A stretch of DNA of 64,000 nucleotides, taken from Leishmania donovani. Taxonomy: Eukaryota > Euglenozoa > Kinetoplastea > Trypanosomatida > Trypanosomatidae. This document shows positions 43,304-54,086 of the stretch, in pieces. Numbering within the stretch: the stretch's first letter is position 1; each line of letters starts with the position of its first letter. A program made the translations under genes and the position numbers. The notes below the pieces were generated by a model. The model was given only the letters and a program-made list of their open reading frames with translations, was not told where the DNA came from and searched no databases. Where the stretch lies: NCBI RefSeq assembly GCF_000227135.1, contig NC_018239.1:497872-561871 (forward strand), written 5' to 3'.

Positions 43304-43439
43304 ACTTGCGTGGTGCCCTGCGCATCGCTTGTATTGGATGCGCCCAGCATCGTGCACCTATCGCATGCGAACATCACAGCGTCTTCACCGCTGCCAATTA
43401 TTGCTGCCCAATAAGCCGCGAGCATTACGTGCGTTCCAG

Positions 43440-44471
43440 ATGTCCTCGGCAAAACAGTGTGAGGAGGCCGCGGCGGAGGGGACCGTGGTGAAGACAACGG
43501 CTAACAAGGATTACTACTTCGACTCCTACAGTCACTATGGCATTCACATGGAGATGCTGAAAGACTACCACCGCACGACGGCCTATCGCGATGCGATCTG
43601 GCGTAATGCGTACATGTTCAAGAACAAGGTCGTCCTTGACGTTGGCTGCGGTACTGGTATTCTCTCCATGTTTGCTGCCCGCGCGGGTGCGCGCAAGGTC
43701 ATCGGCATTGACTGCAGCAATGTGGCGGTCCAGGCACGCCGAATTGTGCAGGACAACGGCTTCAGCGACGTCATCACCATTATCCAAGGCAAGGTCGAGG
43801 AGCTGGACCTGGATGAGAAGGTGGACATTATCATTAGCGAGTGGATGGGCTACTTCCTCCTGTACGAGTCCATGCTGAACACAGTTCTCTACGCGCGTGA
43901 CCGCTGGGGTACGCCAGATGTGAAGATTCTGCCGAACAGCGCCAACATGTACGCATGCGGCATCACTGACCCACAGTACATCGAGCAGAAGTTCGACATC
44001 TGGAAGAACGTGAATGGACTCGACTTTTCCTACTTCAAGCGCCTCAGCTACATTGAGCCCCTCATCGACACCGTCGACCCGGAGCAGATCATCACCGACA
44101 TTGTCCCTTTCTTCTCCTTCGACATCAACAAGGTGACGGAGGCAGAGTTGTCCTTCACGAGAACCTTCGCACTGGAGGCGAAGCAGGGCGACTTTGTGCA
44201 CGCCATCTCGGTCCATTTCGACACCCCATTCCACGCAGGCCATGATCCAGTGGTGCTGAACACGTCGCCAATGGTGCCGCCCACACACTGGCGGCAGACC
44301 GTGCTCTACATTTTCCATCCGCTAATCATGAAGCGGGGCGAGAAGGCGGACTTCACGATAAAGTGTGTGCCGAACCCGGGAAATCCGCGGGACCTAGACA
44401 TTTCTCTGCGCATCGACTTCGATGGTGAGCTGCAGGCGTGCCACTACGACCAAGACTTCCGCCTCCGGTGA
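43440..44471 (+). CDS. PRMT1: Type I protein arginine N-methyltransferase (PRMT1-like)
   Basis: The 343-residue protein starts at ATG 43440 (MSSAKQCEEAAAEG); the frame runs 86 codons further upstream but lacks an ATG near the family start and crosses a CA repeat. All PRMT landmarks are present. YFDSYSHYGIHMEMLKD is the N-terminal YFxxY-containing helix. Motif I VLDVGCGTG lies at 65-73. The double-E loop SEWMGYFLLYES places Glu at 134 and 143, and the THW loop is in PPTHWRQTVLY. Length and sequence fit the main asymmetric-dimethylarginine enzyme, which uses S-adenosylmethionine to modify Arg/Gly-rich RNA-binding proteins in cytosol and nucleus. In kinetoplastids a PRMT1 enzyme works with a catalytically dead partner, which is not seen here. 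Confidence 0.95.
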   Translation: MSSAKQCEEAAAEGTVVKTTANKDYYFDSYSHYGIHMEMLKDYHRTTAYRDAIWRNAYMFKNKVVLDVGCGTGILSMFAARAGARKVIGIDCSNVAVQARRIVQDNGFSDVITIIQGKVEELDLDEKVDIIISEWMGYFLLYESMLNTVLYARDRWGTPDVKILPNSANMYACGITDPQYIEQKFDIWKNVNGLDFSYFKRLSYIEPLIDTVDPEQIITDIVPFFSFDINKVTEAELSFTRTFALEAKQGDFVHAISVHFDTPFHAGHDPVVLNTSPMVPPTHWRQTVLYIFHPLIMKRGEKADFTIKCVPNPGNPRDLDISLRIDFDGELQACHYDQDFRLR

Positions 44472-45960
44472 AGACGCCAGTGATGGAAAGGCGCTAAAGA
44501 AGCCTGACGAGGTCAAGGGAGAATCAGGCAGAGGGAGGTGGGGCGCAGCGCGTGTACTCGAAGTGCGGCCTTGCCTGGATACGACTGCATGCAGTCATAT
44601 ACATGAGTATGTGAGCTGTGTCTGCTCTCGGATCAGCAAGATGGAGAACGGTTGTGGGCGGAAAGAGCACGCGAGCCATTGGCGAGAATCCTACGTGCAC
44701 AGGAAACTGTGTCGCCCACCGATGTAGGCCTCTGAGATTACGGTTCTGCACGGACGTTCACCAGTGGAAGGGCTCGCTTATGGAGCGCCGATAGATCATG
44801 GATGGCGCCCCCGCTACCGTAACACTCACAATTATCACTCCTGAAAAAAAGAAAGGAAACATGTGAGTTTCCCGACAGCGACCTTGTTAAGCCCTCCGTG
44901 ACCGTGGGGGCAGCAGCCCCCACGATCTCTCCTTCCTCCACCTCTTCCCCGCGGGGCTGTGTGTGTCTTGCGGTTTTGCATAAGTCTGTGCTTAAGACAT
45001 ACAGGACACTTTAACGCTTGTCATCTTGCCAGCCCACGTTCGGCGCTGCGCACGTAACGTTGTGTGCCTGCCGTTCGCTGCGGCCAGCAAAAATGGCGAG
45101 GTAAGAGAGAAAAGCGCAACTAATCTGCCAGGCAGCTTCCGTCGAGCTTTGGAAAGGGAGAGTGAGGAAGAGGGGTGGCGGCTGGACGCGCGTGGCCGTT
45201 GCTCTCCTGCCTGTCGGAAAGACAGCGGACTGACGGTAGCGCGACGCGAGTTTCACCACGAATCCGTGTGAGGTGAACCTCCGTGACGCTGCCCATGTGT
45301 CCGTGATAGGGTATAAAGATGCGAGTTTGACTTGTGAGTTGGGTTTGCTCGTTCTGCCTCTCCATATCCCTTCGCAAGCATGGCTGGGTTTCCTTGTACA
45401 CCTACTCTCCCTGCACCTGCCAAGCAAGTCATGATGGCGGATTGTATCTGATGGGCCATGCTGATGTATGAGCGATCCGATGGTAAGCTAACTCTAAAGT
45501 GCAGACAAACATCACCAAGTGGCGTAAACATGTAGTGTAAGCATACCCGCACTCTGCACGCGTGTGCGCGCGTATGTGAGTGTGGAGTCGGAAAGCGCAC
45601 CGGCAAACTTGAGCCGTGCGTCCAGCTGTAGTGGCCGTCTCCGTTTCACTTCCTGCGTTGGCGGCTGATGTATGGCCTAACAACTGGGTGCGCGTGCGCT
45701 GGATGTGGAGGCAGTGCCGCTTCGCTGGGGACCAACATGCTTGCCCTTCGTGATTCCCGCGAACGAGGGGTGCCGTCTCTCCAAGTCAACGTGCTCTGCT
45801 GACGTACTCCGTACGACCTTTGTATCCCCTCGCTCGTAGTTGCCTCGACACGCGCACTTCCACCCGCCGCAGCCGCGGTGAACCCGCCTCTCTTCCGAAA
45901 ACGCCGTGGTAGAACCTGCACATCAAGGCACACACAGGCGTAACCAGATCATTTTTTATC
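44472..45960 (+). other. Intergenic spacer
   Basis: 1.5 kb without a convincing gene. Short open frames on the minus strand have no recognisable domain. Confidence 0.65.
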
Positions 45961-47880
45961 ATGCGCAAGCCCTCGTTACAGCAGGGCACTCGCAAACCGT
46001 CGCGATCCCCGGCGGGTCCCCGCGGTATCCCTCCGGTGGTGCGCCAGGCACCCCTTTCAAGCGACCTCGACACACCGCCGCCACCGTCACGGCGTCTGCG
46101 CAGCCGCAGCAGCCTGCTTGAAACAACACCCTCGCCGCCGTCGCTCCCGCTGACAAGCGAGATCTGCATCAACGTGGTAGCAGCGCAGCCTTGTTTGCGC
46201 AGTAAGCCAGTCTTGCAGCGGCGCACCGCGTTGTCCGTGTGCAAGACCAGCGCTGTAGCGCTAGTCGCTCCGCAAACAAGCCGTGTGCTGAGCAGGAGCG
46301 AGGCTCGCCGGCGCAGGGAACACGTGCCGAAAGGGCACCCCGGAAGCCACTCCGCAGACGCGATGGCGCTGCGACGTCCAAAGGTGCGCAGTTCCGGTTG
46401 CGTAGTCAGCTCCTCGCGGCCAGCTGTGATTACCACCGATGAGCCTATTGCATCGCAGTCCTCATTGCGGATTTCACCAGACAGCTCCGCGAGCGAGTAC
46501 GCGGGCGTGACAATCCACCACGGGCCGCGGCGCCAACTCGAGGCCTTTGACCGCTCAGCTGTGCCGACGCTGGTGCTCTCCCCCGTTTCAGAAGCGGTGT
46601 CTGCGTCGTTCTCCCCGCATACGCCGCTGTTTGCACGAGAGGAAGGGGCACCGCCGATGCCGAGGGTCGCCGCTGCAGATGGCACACCAATGAGCGGCCG
46701 GGCCACCGTCACCGCCTTGTTCACGCTCCCACAGACGCTAAACATGACGCACTCATCTACTCTGTCAAGTTTGCGCGAAGCTGCGCCGACCACTGTGGAG
46801 GCAGCGCCTCTAGTCCACTTGGCACCGCTTCTCGAGTCGCGCTGCACGACCTCCTCGGGTCAGCAAAATGAGGAGCGCACAGCCGGGCACCCGTCCGCGT
46901 CGCACCATTTGACTCGCCCCAGTGCGATTGACGACTCGACAACTTCCTTCGCCTCCTTGTGGAGCCCTCCCATGCCGCCGATCGCCGTAAACAGACAATC
47001 GACCCCATCCGTGCCGAGTATCACCGGCACCCCGGGCTATCCCACGATGATGGACACCGCTTTTCCTCCGCCAGCGGGCAGCCACGTGACCTGGTTGCCT
47101 GCCACCAACGCCCGGGACTTATCAGAATGCGCTCCCACGTCGTATCCCGAGTCATCTCCAAGCGAGCTGCAACCCCTCAACATGCCACCACTAATGGAAG
47201 GTGACGGCTCTCATCACCGCCATAGTTGCATGGCACCAGCGTCGCAGGGAACGGAGAGCAACAATGCCACACCTGCACAAGTCAAGTCGTGTCCGCTCGG
47301 TACACCGCCGCTGTCCCACAACCCTGTCGCTGAAAATCCATGTAGCACACCACCCACGGCCTCGGCACACGACGTCTCAGATGTGGTGCATATCACGCAC
47401 ACCCCAGAGCAGTACCGACTGCGTTCCGTCTTGCCATCGTCAGGGCATGCTGTGAAGGCCTCGATTCCATTGCAGCGCGTCTCAGCGAGCTCCGCCTTGA
47501 CTCACGGTGCGTCTGTACGTCCAACGCTCATGAGGGAGGGCGCGACTTGTGGTGAGGGCGCGAGGGTGACCTTGTCAGGCAGCGATGTCTGCACACCATC
47601 TTGTCACTCCGCTCATCGTGCCCGAACGCTGTGCGCTAGTCCCAGTAGAACGCCCCGCTACGTGAGCAACTCCTCGGACCGCCACAGACCTTTGACGCCT
47701 ACCATGTCTGCTGCCGGGGCAGGAAACTCCGTTGCCTCGGCTCTCACCAAATTGCCCGCTGGAACCCTGTCCGCTGAGCTCACAAGGCGTGCAATAAAGG
47801 AGCGTCGCCGACGGGAGCTTTACGCATGGAATGAGCATCTTCGTTTGCAGAACGAGTCCAGCGTGCAGGACGCTGTCTGA
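45961..47880 (+). CDS. Hypothetical Ser/Pro/Thr-rich protein with basic C-terminal helix
   Basis: The 639-residue protein starts at ATG 45961 (MRKPSLQQGTRKPSRSP). It is almost wholly low-complexity, with Ser, Pro, Thr, Ala and His dominating, so most of it is probably disordered. Many SP/TP sites invite proline-directed phosphorylation. The only block that looks ordered is the last 45 residues, where LTRRAIKERRRRELYAWNEH predicts a basic amphipathic helix. No catalytic or membrane features are seen and I do not recognise the family. An overlapping 353-codon minus-strand frame (45786-46847) is treated as a shadow because it runs against all neighbours. Confidence 0.6.
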   Translation: MRKPSLQQGTRKPSRSPAGPRGIPPVVRQAPLSSDLDTPPPPSRRLRSRSSLLETTPSPPSLPLTSEICINVVAAQPCLRSKPVLQRRTALSVCKTSAVALVAPQTSRVLSRSEARRRREHVPKGHPGSHSADAMALRRPKVRSSGCVVSSSRPAVITTDEPIASQSSLRISPDSSASEYAGVTIHHGPRRQLEAFDRSAVPTLVLSPVSEAVSASFSPHTPLFAREEGAPPMPRVAAADGTPMSGRATVTALFTLPQTLNMTHSSTLSSLREAAPTTVEAAPLVHLAPLLESRCTTSSGQQNEERTAGHPSASHHLTRPSAIDDSTTSFASLWSPPMPPIAVNRQSTPSVPSITGTPGYPTMMDTAFPPPAGSHVTWLPATNARDLSECAPTSYPESSPSELQPLNMPPLMEGDGSHHRHSCMAPASQGTESNNATPAQVKSCPLGTPPLSHNPVAENPCSTPPTASAHDVSDVVHITHTPEQYRLRSVLPSSGHAVKASIPLQRVSASSALTHGASVRPTLMREGATCGEGARVTLSGSDVCTPSCHSAHRARTLCASPSRTPRYVSNSSDRHRPLTPTMSAAGAGNSVASALTKLPAGTLSAELTRRAIKERRRRELYAWNEHLRLQNESSVQDAV

Positions 47881-48916
47881 CACATACACATATGAGTATG
47901 TTTCGCACCATCCGCTCGGGTAGGGGGGGGGGTGGCTGTGCTTCGCTGCGTTGATGCCCTTTCTCTCTTACCCTCTCCCTCTTGTCAGAGCGCTGGCCAC
48001 GCCATCCTCCTTTGCTGCAACCCTTTAGGCTGAGTACTCGGTGACTGTTTCTCTCTCTGTGTCTCTGTGTATGTGTCTCTGCACGAGTCTGCACCTTCAT
48101 CCCTTCGACCCCTCCGATGCACTCCCCCCCCCCCCCACACATACACTTCTTACAACTTGCGATGTGAACCCATGACACTCAACTCGATGGACCCCAGCCC
48201 CAGTGTAACTGAGAACGAAGAGAAATTCTGTTCCAAAGATGCACATGGGCCGTCAACAACCGCTACCGACGGCCTTAGTGCCGTGTTGCACATGCGGGCG
48301 TCGCAGCCTTGCACCTGCCCCTTGTTCGGCTTAACCATCACACACGCCCATGACGGTCATGACAGCATCGAGGCTTGTCGGCGACCCACACAGCGGCGGC
48401 GCACGTCTCTAGGCTTGGCTGATTCGCCCGGTGCACTCTTCCGCCTATTCATCCACCGCTCGGCTCCTTTGTTTCGTTTTCATTCTTATTTTTGCTCCAA
48501 CACTCCGCTTCCTCCTCCGAGGCAGGGGCACCGCACCGCAGCGCGTGCCAAACCCAGGGCTCATCAAGCTCGCACTTTCCGTATCCGCGTCTCTGTTTTC
48601 CGTTTTTTTTTGTGCCGCTCTCAGCAGCGCTCTCCCGCTGGACCCCGCCGTGACAGAGCATCGAGCGAATTGCCTTCCGCAAGGAGGCAGCCGCTGATCG
48701 TAACACCTTTGGTGAGATGTGTAGGACCTTGTCGTGAACTCTCTAAAGACTGCTCCCTACAGCGCTGGTGTCAGATCACCTTCTCTTCTGGTTTGTTGCT
48801 CGACGCTTAGTCGCCTTTCCGCCTCCCCCCTCTCTGCTCCCGCCCCTTTAGCGGGTTGATACGCCACTGTCGCAGTTGGACTGTCCGCTGTTTTGCTTGA
48901 TAGGACGGCTGTGCCT
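47881..48916 (+). other. Intergenic spacer
   Basis: No gene. A G-run (about 47924-47933), a C-run (about 48125-48137) and CT tracts are present. A strong poly-T/AG acceptor lies at 48603-48624. Confidence 0.65.
48603..48624 (+). promoter_or_regulatory. Candidate trans-splice acceptor
   Basis: Nine T residues (48603-48611), then GTGCCGCTCTC and AG at 48623-48624, about 290 nt upstream of ATG 48917. No AG occurs between tract and site. Confidence 0.5.
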
Positions 48917-49558
48917 ATGGAAGGGCTCCCGGTAAAAAAAGAGGCACACAAGGAGCTGCGGCAAGCCGTGGCGCCTGCGTCTGTACTTCTTCCCGATTCA
49001 GCAGCTTACAACGCGGACGCCGACAGAGATGCCGATGCCATCGAGATCGCTGACGTTGACATCAAAGACCCCTTCCCCGCCGGAGCAGACGGCCGTGAAG
49101 TGCTCGTGGGAATACCGGGCGTCTTGAGGGGCGGAGAAGAGATGCCGCCATGCATGTCAGCGCCGTACATGGAGGCACTGCTCAACACAGACCCCCGCAT
49201 ATCCTTTGATGCGCTGCACATCGGGGCCCTTCGCGCCATCGAGGAGCGGGAGGAGATGAACCGCCCTCACGAGGACTACATCTCGTGGTGTATCCCTCCC
49301 ACCGAGTTTGTGGAGCACCCGGCGAACGGAAGGGTGCCCTTCTTCACGGTGCCGTTAATGCACCCGGTGGTGCGCACTCGACCACCACTCGATCGAGGCG
49401 ATCGCGAGGTGGATGAGCTCCTCTCTCACCCCACCAGAGAGGCTCTGACTACTGCCATCGGAGCCGACATGCTGGAGCACCTACGCTTCAGCCGCAACAC
49501 TGAAGTAATGCGACGACGGCGCTCAAAACGGGCGGCAGCGGTAGGAGGCAAGGGTTAA
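48917..49558 (+). CDS. Small conserved-looking hypothetical protein
   Basis: The 213-residue protein starts at ATG 48917 (MEGLPVKKEAHKELRQ); upstream codons in frame have only a TTG. The sequence is mostly soluble and acidic in the first third, with DADRDADAIEIADVDIKDPF. The middle is ordered-looking, rich in Pro, Glu and aromatic residues (EDYISWCIPPTEFVEHP), and the last 15 residues are strongly basic (MRRRRSKRAAA), possibly a nuclear or RNA-contact tail. No known domain was recognised. Confidence 0.65.
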   Translation: MEGLPVKKEAHKELRQAVAPASVLLPDSAAYNADADRDADAIEIADVDIKDPFPAGADGREVLVGIPGVLRGGEEMPPCMSAPYMEALLNTDPRISFDALHIGALRAIEEREEMNRPHEDYISWCIPPTEFVEHPANGRVPFFTVPLMHPVVRTRPPLDRGDREVDELLSHPTREALTTAIGADMLEHLRFSRNTEVMRRRRSKRAAAVGGKG

Positions 49559-50016
49559 GTTGCCATGACGACTTGCTGAGAAACCGTCGCAGTTGTCTGT
49601 GTGCGTGCGTGTACGTGAGGGGAGGGGTGTACATGTTGCTTGTACTTTCTGCTGTGAAGCGTTTTGCCAAGCGCTGCTATGCAGGCGCGAAAATGGACGA
49701 TGCCCGGAAGCCAGAAAATGCGTGCACCCTCTGCGACGCTGCGATGAGGTTCACGAGGGACTCTTCGATGCTCATGCCGATAACTCCCTTTCCCTTCTCA
49801 TCAGTGTTGCGACTCTCGCTAGCACATCTCTCTGCTCCCCTCACACAAGTGTGCTGCAGGTTCCTTTGTCTCCCTCGCCTCGCCTTGTACTGCCCACTAA
49901 CCCTCTCGTGTCGGGGATGCGACGCTTCCCTCCGCCCGCCCTCACGCACATGTGCGCACTAGATAGTAAAGCACGCGGCACCTAATCTTTTCCGCCTCAC
50001 TTGTTTTCCGCCAGCC
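49559..50016 (+). other. Short intergenic spacer
   Basis: About 460 bases, CT-rich on the right. Nothing coding seen. Confidence 0.7.
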
Positions 50017-51885
50017 ATGCCTGCCGCGCCGTCTGGGGCCTTCGCGCAAGGAGAAACGATGGAGCAGCTCCGCCTCAAGGGTAACGCCTGCTTCGCGGAT
50101 GACCCTGCTGAGGCAGCCGAGTACTACACGCAGGCGGTGCAGCTCTACGAGGAGCGGCACGGGAAGGACGCTGCGTGCACTATGGACGAGTTCACCAAGA
50201 GCGCTGGAAACGCGCTTACGTGTCTCTTTAAGATGGGGGAAACGGAGCAGTGTGCCGCGTTGGCAATGCGGGTTCTTGCGTCGAACCCGATTTTAGCGAA
50301 AGCCAACGCCTTCTACGGTCGCTGTGCTCTGGTCGACCCCTCCCTGGATAGCGTGAGCACCGGCTTCGGCACCGCCAGTGCCGCGGCGCTCGTGCACCTC
50401 TGCCGCGCCATCTACGAGCTCCCCGCACTGGAGCCGAGCACTCGCGAGAACATCGACGAGGCGCTCACTCGCCTCATCGGAGAGCGCGTAAGCGTGACGG
50501 AGGCGTTCGCGCGGTCACCGGAAGCCGGGGTGAAGCTGGTTCGCGGGCAGTGCGGTGTTGGAGTGGAGGCCATCCGCACCTTGCCTCCTCTTGTGGAGGT
50601 GGTGAGCCTGCTCACCCCTTTCTCGGTCGGCGCCTTCGAAGATTTTGCCGGAAGGGGCTGCTGCGTGGAGTGCAGTAAGGTTATCGGCCTCGACATCGCT
50701 GACGCTGCGGCAGAGGAGCCGAATGAGGACGAAGGTGACGAGGAGAACGACAAGGATGATGGCAACGCCCAGGCAAAGAAAGAGAAGCCCTCGACATGCA
50801 CCACATGCAACATGGTGGCCTACTGCTCGCCTGCGTGCGCCGATGCACACCGTGAGCAGCACGAGAGGTTCGAGTGCGCACGGATGAGGCGGCTGTCGGA
50901 TATGATGGAGGGTATTGAAGCCCGCAAGCTCGATGTGCCGGAGCAGTTCTTTGAGCTGGCGTACCACTGCATCACAACTCTGGCTGGGATAAAGGCGAAG
51001 CGTCCGGGCCACGAACGCGTCCTCACCCTGACCGCACACGTCGATGAGGTGATTCAGTCGCTGCACCCGATCGGTCCCCTCATGAGCGACTTGTTCAAAG
51101 GGGAAGAGGAGACCGCCACGCTATACACGATCATTGGCGTGCTATGCTGCAACGCACTGGAGGTGACGGACCCGAGCGGGCTCGGCGTGGCGCAGGCGCT
51201 GCACGCTGGCAACAGCATCGCTTCATTCTTCAACCACTCCTGCACGCCAAATTGCGCGATTGACACGGTGCGGCACGCCATCATCACCACTCGCACCATC
51301 CACGTCGGCGAGGAGCTGAGCATCGCCTACATCCCGCAGCTTTACTGGCCAACCCGTCTGCGCCGCGAGCGTCTCAGCGAGGGCTACTACTTTGTGTGCC
51401 GGTGCCAGCGATGCCAGAGCAGCAACAAGGATCCGTTTGAGCGTGCGCTCGGCATGGAGCTGCCTACGGCACGGAGAGACGCTACAAAGCACTTTCACCC
51501 GATTGTGCAGACGGCCTGCGCGACGGTCCGCTCACGCATGGTGGATGACGTGTCGCAGAAGGACGCCGACGAGCTCAGCAAGCTGCTGAGTGACTTGTCG
51601 ACGCACCTGTTCCCTTTCCATTATCTCTGCCATGAGGTGCGCAACTGCCTCAGTTTTGTGTACGCGGTGCTGGGCCAGACGCGGGAGTGCCTCTGCAGCT
51701 GCCTGGACGAACTTTTGATGTGGGAGTGCATCCTACCCGGTGCTCTCCCAGTAAAGAGGATGAAGATTGAGAACGCGTTGGAATGCGTGCAGGGTTTGGG
51801 TACGAAGGTAAGTGATTGCTCTGCAGCACTGCTCCCTCATCTGTCGCGCTTGGCGCTAGTGTACGACGCCGAGGGTCCCATTTGA
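50017..51885 (+). CDS. SMYD-like SET/MYND-domain protein
   Basis: The 622-residue protein starts at ATG 50017. Residues about 15-125 resemble a TPR-like helical region (GNACFADDPAEAAEYYTQA). The SET domain is split by a MYND zinc finger, as in SMYD proteins. Cysteines 215/216 and 219 form the first pair; the second pairs (CTTC, then AYCSPAC, H-x3-H and C) follow after an acidic Glu/Asp/Lys insert of about 45 residues. The S-adenosylmethionine/active region shows NHSCTPNC at 406-413 and a GEELSIAYIPQLYW block. A post-SET-like cysteine cluster, CRCQRC, lies near 462-467. Family members methylate lysines on histones or cytosolic proteins; substrate and activity here are inferred. Confidence 0.85.
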   Translation: MPAAPSGAFAQGETMEQLRLKGNACFADDPAEAAEYYTQAVQLYEERHGKDAACTMDEFTKSAGNALTCLFKMGETEQCAALAMRVLASNPILAKANAFYGRCALVDPSLDSVSTGFGTASAAALVHLCRAIYELPALEPSTRENIDEALTRLIGERVSVTEAFARSPEAGVKLVRGQCGVGVEAIRTLPPLVEVVSLLTPFSVGAFEDFAGRGCCVECSKVIGLDIADAAAEEPNEDEGDEENDKDDGNAQAKKEKPSTCTTCNMVAYCSPACADAHREQHERFECARMRRLSDMMEGIEARKLDVPEQFFELAYHCITTLAGIKAKRPGHERVLTLTAHVDEVIQSLHPIGPLMSDLFKGEEETATLYTIIGVLCCNALEVTDPSGLGVAQALHAGNSIASFFNHSCTPNCAIDTVRHAIITTRTIHVGEELSIAYIPQLYWPTRLRRERLSEGYYFVCRCQRCQSSNKDPFERALGMELPTARRDATKHFHPIVQTACATVRSRMVDDVSQKDADELSKLLSDLSTHLFPFHYLCHEVRNCLSFVYAVLGQTRECLCSCLDELLMWECILPGALPVKRMKIENALECVQGLGTKVSDCSAALLPHLSRLALVYDAEGPI

Positions 51886-52813
51886 GGTGGGTAGGGAACC
51901 GAGCGGCTCGCAAGTGGTGGCGCTAACACTGGAGCAGGGAGACGGGGCGCAGAGCCGGGGCACAAGGGGGGAAGACACGCAGGTGACATTGTCGGAGATT
52001 CACTTGTAGGGAACGGGGGCAGCTTTCGTGGTCGGCAATGGGCTGTGAGTCTCTGCGTGTGCTTGCATGCGGTCCTCTCCCTGCGCTGCCTGTTAATGAA
52101 AAGTGTATGTGTCGGCTTGTGCGCTTCACAGCAACACCCCCCACGTGGTTCTGTGTGCGTGTGCGTGTGTGTGGAGCGGGTGCTTCTCGGTAAGTGTGAT
52201 CAATCTAGGTCCTTCTGTTCGAGCCCGTTGTCTTCGTGGCGGGCTCAAAGGAGGCTGGTCGGCCCTCGGGGTAGTGCGAAGTAGCGGCGCGTGGAGGAGC
52301 GCCGCCGCTCCGTTGCAAAGCGCCTCGTGCCCGCCACCGGTGCCTTTAGCGACCTCTTCAAGGATGCATTCGCGAGACAGCAAAGGCCATGGACTCACTC
52401 CTGCGCGAACGCCTCATGACAAGGGCCCTGTCCGGCATGCCTGTAGCGTGGCCGCCAATCGTCAGCGATTTAGGGGGTGCGCTCGTGGAGGTACCCCTCT
52501 TTTTGTCATGGGACACTGTAACCTAGAAATGTGGGTTGACTTCTCCGTCACCCCCCTCCGCACTCTGTTCCTCTCGACTGCTCTCCTCATCTTTTCGCCC
52601 TGCGCCCGACTGTGTGCTCTGGTTGCCCAAGCGTGTGCTTTTGTAACTGCCACGCTGGACTGACGCCGTAGTGTCGGCATCTTCTGCTTCATCTACAGCG
52701 GAAGAGTAAGATATTCCATGTCCTAGCGTGTCCTCGTTGTAGTTTTCCAACCCTTCCCTCACCCGCCATCCGAGTCTCCCCTTCGGGTTTTTCTTGTTTG
52801 ACCGCTTGCTCGC
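51886..52813 (+). other. Intergenic spacer
   Basis: No gene is convincing. A CT-rich stretch at about 52752-52800 leads into the RNase H2C-like reading frame. Confidence 0.6.
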
Positions 52814-53258
52814 ATGCCCAACTCTCTGCCCACGGCGGAGTCGACCACATGCGGGGGAGAAGCGCCAGAGGAACTGCTGTTTCACTCACTGCCCATTCAA
52901 CCCGACTTTGAGAGCACGGCCGATGTGCACGAGAGCTTCGTCTGCAATGAAACGTGATCCCGGCAATGGCCTTCGGCATGCAACGTTGCGGGGCCGTGCA
53001 CTGCTGGGAGAGGAGGTTCAACTGCCGGAGGGCTACGCCGTTGTCATGACCACAATCACCACAAGCAAGCCGTCCTGCTCTCCACTCCCCACCCCGGCGT
53101 CCCTTTCCACGTTCACGCTCCAGATTGCCGAGGTTGACGAACTCGAGATGCCCGATGAGGTGTTCCGTGAACCATGCGCGCCACGCTATGTGGTATGGGA
53201 CCATGATAGAGCACCGTCGCGTGCTGCCAGCATATCGCAGTGGATCATGCTAGCATAG
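52814..53258 (+). CDS. RNase H2 subunit C-like protein, apparent +1 frameshift
   Basis: Two overlapping frames together resemble RNase H2 subunit C, the small non-catalytic partner of the nuclear enzyme that removes ribonucleotides from DNA. Frame one starts at ATG 52814 and stops at 52955-52957. It carries ELLFHSLPIQPDFESTADVH, like the family's L-L-P-C...G-x-A-x-V strand. Frame two (from about 52956, shifted by one base) carries LRGRALLGEEVQLPEGY, close to the family signature FRGR-x-L-x-G-x-x-V-x-x-P-x-G. It ends with a FTL strand and a W...A-x-x-I tail (stop 53256-53258). Read together they give about 147 residues, near the usual 150-165. One surplus base around 52930-52957 explains the break: either a sequencing error or a real lesion. 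An in-frame ATG at 52923 could start a shortened form. Confidence 0.6.
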
Positions 53259-54086
53259 GCGCTTCACGGCTCCTCGAAGTGGGCGGAGAGCGAGTGCGAT
53301 ACTTCGCTTCTATCCTCGTCGTGAACACGTGCGCTTTCCCTTCCCTGTGTCGATCTGTGTCCGTGATGAAGCGATGGAAGAGAAGGATAAAAGAGAATGG
53401 GCCACGCCCTCTGCATCACCGATGCCGCAGGTGTGGCTCACCGAAGTGCAGAGTGGTCACTGCGAAGTTTTTTTCCCCTTTTCCCCCGGCTGGCCAGCCA
53501 GCCGTCTCGTGTGTTGTGCAGGGACTACGGCTTTTGCGGTGGCTACCGTTTTGCGCACCAAAAAAGGCGATGAGGCCCGCTGCCGGTGACAAGTTGGACA
53601 TGTGCTGCTCACTTGCGACTCCTCTTCCCTTGGCGGCAAAACGCGCATACCTCCATTGTTTCAGACAAGCACCAACATGTCGTACACATGCCTCATCTTT
53701 CTGCATACGCTTTTGCCTCTTGTCCGCCTCTCCCCGTATAGCGTGTACCCGCATGCTCAGTGTGTTGTTCTTTACCTGCCTCTCTCACTGGGTGCTTAGC
53801 CGTCTGCGTTTTGTCTTGCCTTCTCCCTTCCGTGCCCGGTGCACCTTGAGGACCGTCCAGAGAAGAAAAGTGAGAGAGCGTGAAGAACCGCGCGAGCGGG
53901 AATCACCGGAGACGAAGCCGAATCCACTTACAGGGCATACCGGAGCGTCGGTGTCATTTTCTCGCTTCCATTTTGCCACATCATCGACTGGGCGGCGCGG
54001 CGGTCCCCTGCCTTTTACGCACCTCTCCCTCCAAGCGTCTCCAAGCGTCGTGTCAGGTCGAATCACTGTGCCGCGTACGTTCCTTT
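53259..54086 (+). other. Intergenic spacer
   Basis: No separate gene. The open frame 53240-54409 overlaps the next gene in another frame and is Cys/Ser/Arg-rich, as expected of UTR translation. Confidence 0.6.

Larger units (their letters stand above)
40497..43439 (+). other. Long intergenic spacer with SIDER-like element and microsatellites
   Basis: The spacer is 2.9 kb. It contains the SIDER-like copy B (40984-41420), a TA-rich microsatellite (41777-41875) and a CA microsatellite just upstream of PRMT1. A 283-codon minus-strand open frame (42249-43100) lacks any domain or protein-like composition and was rejected. Confidence 0.7.

Noticed and set aside
45786..46847. 353-codon minus-strand frame over the Ser/Pro-rich gene
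   Set aside because: The + strand frame spans the whole 1.9 kb and fits the array direction. The choice is not certain because both are low-complexity.
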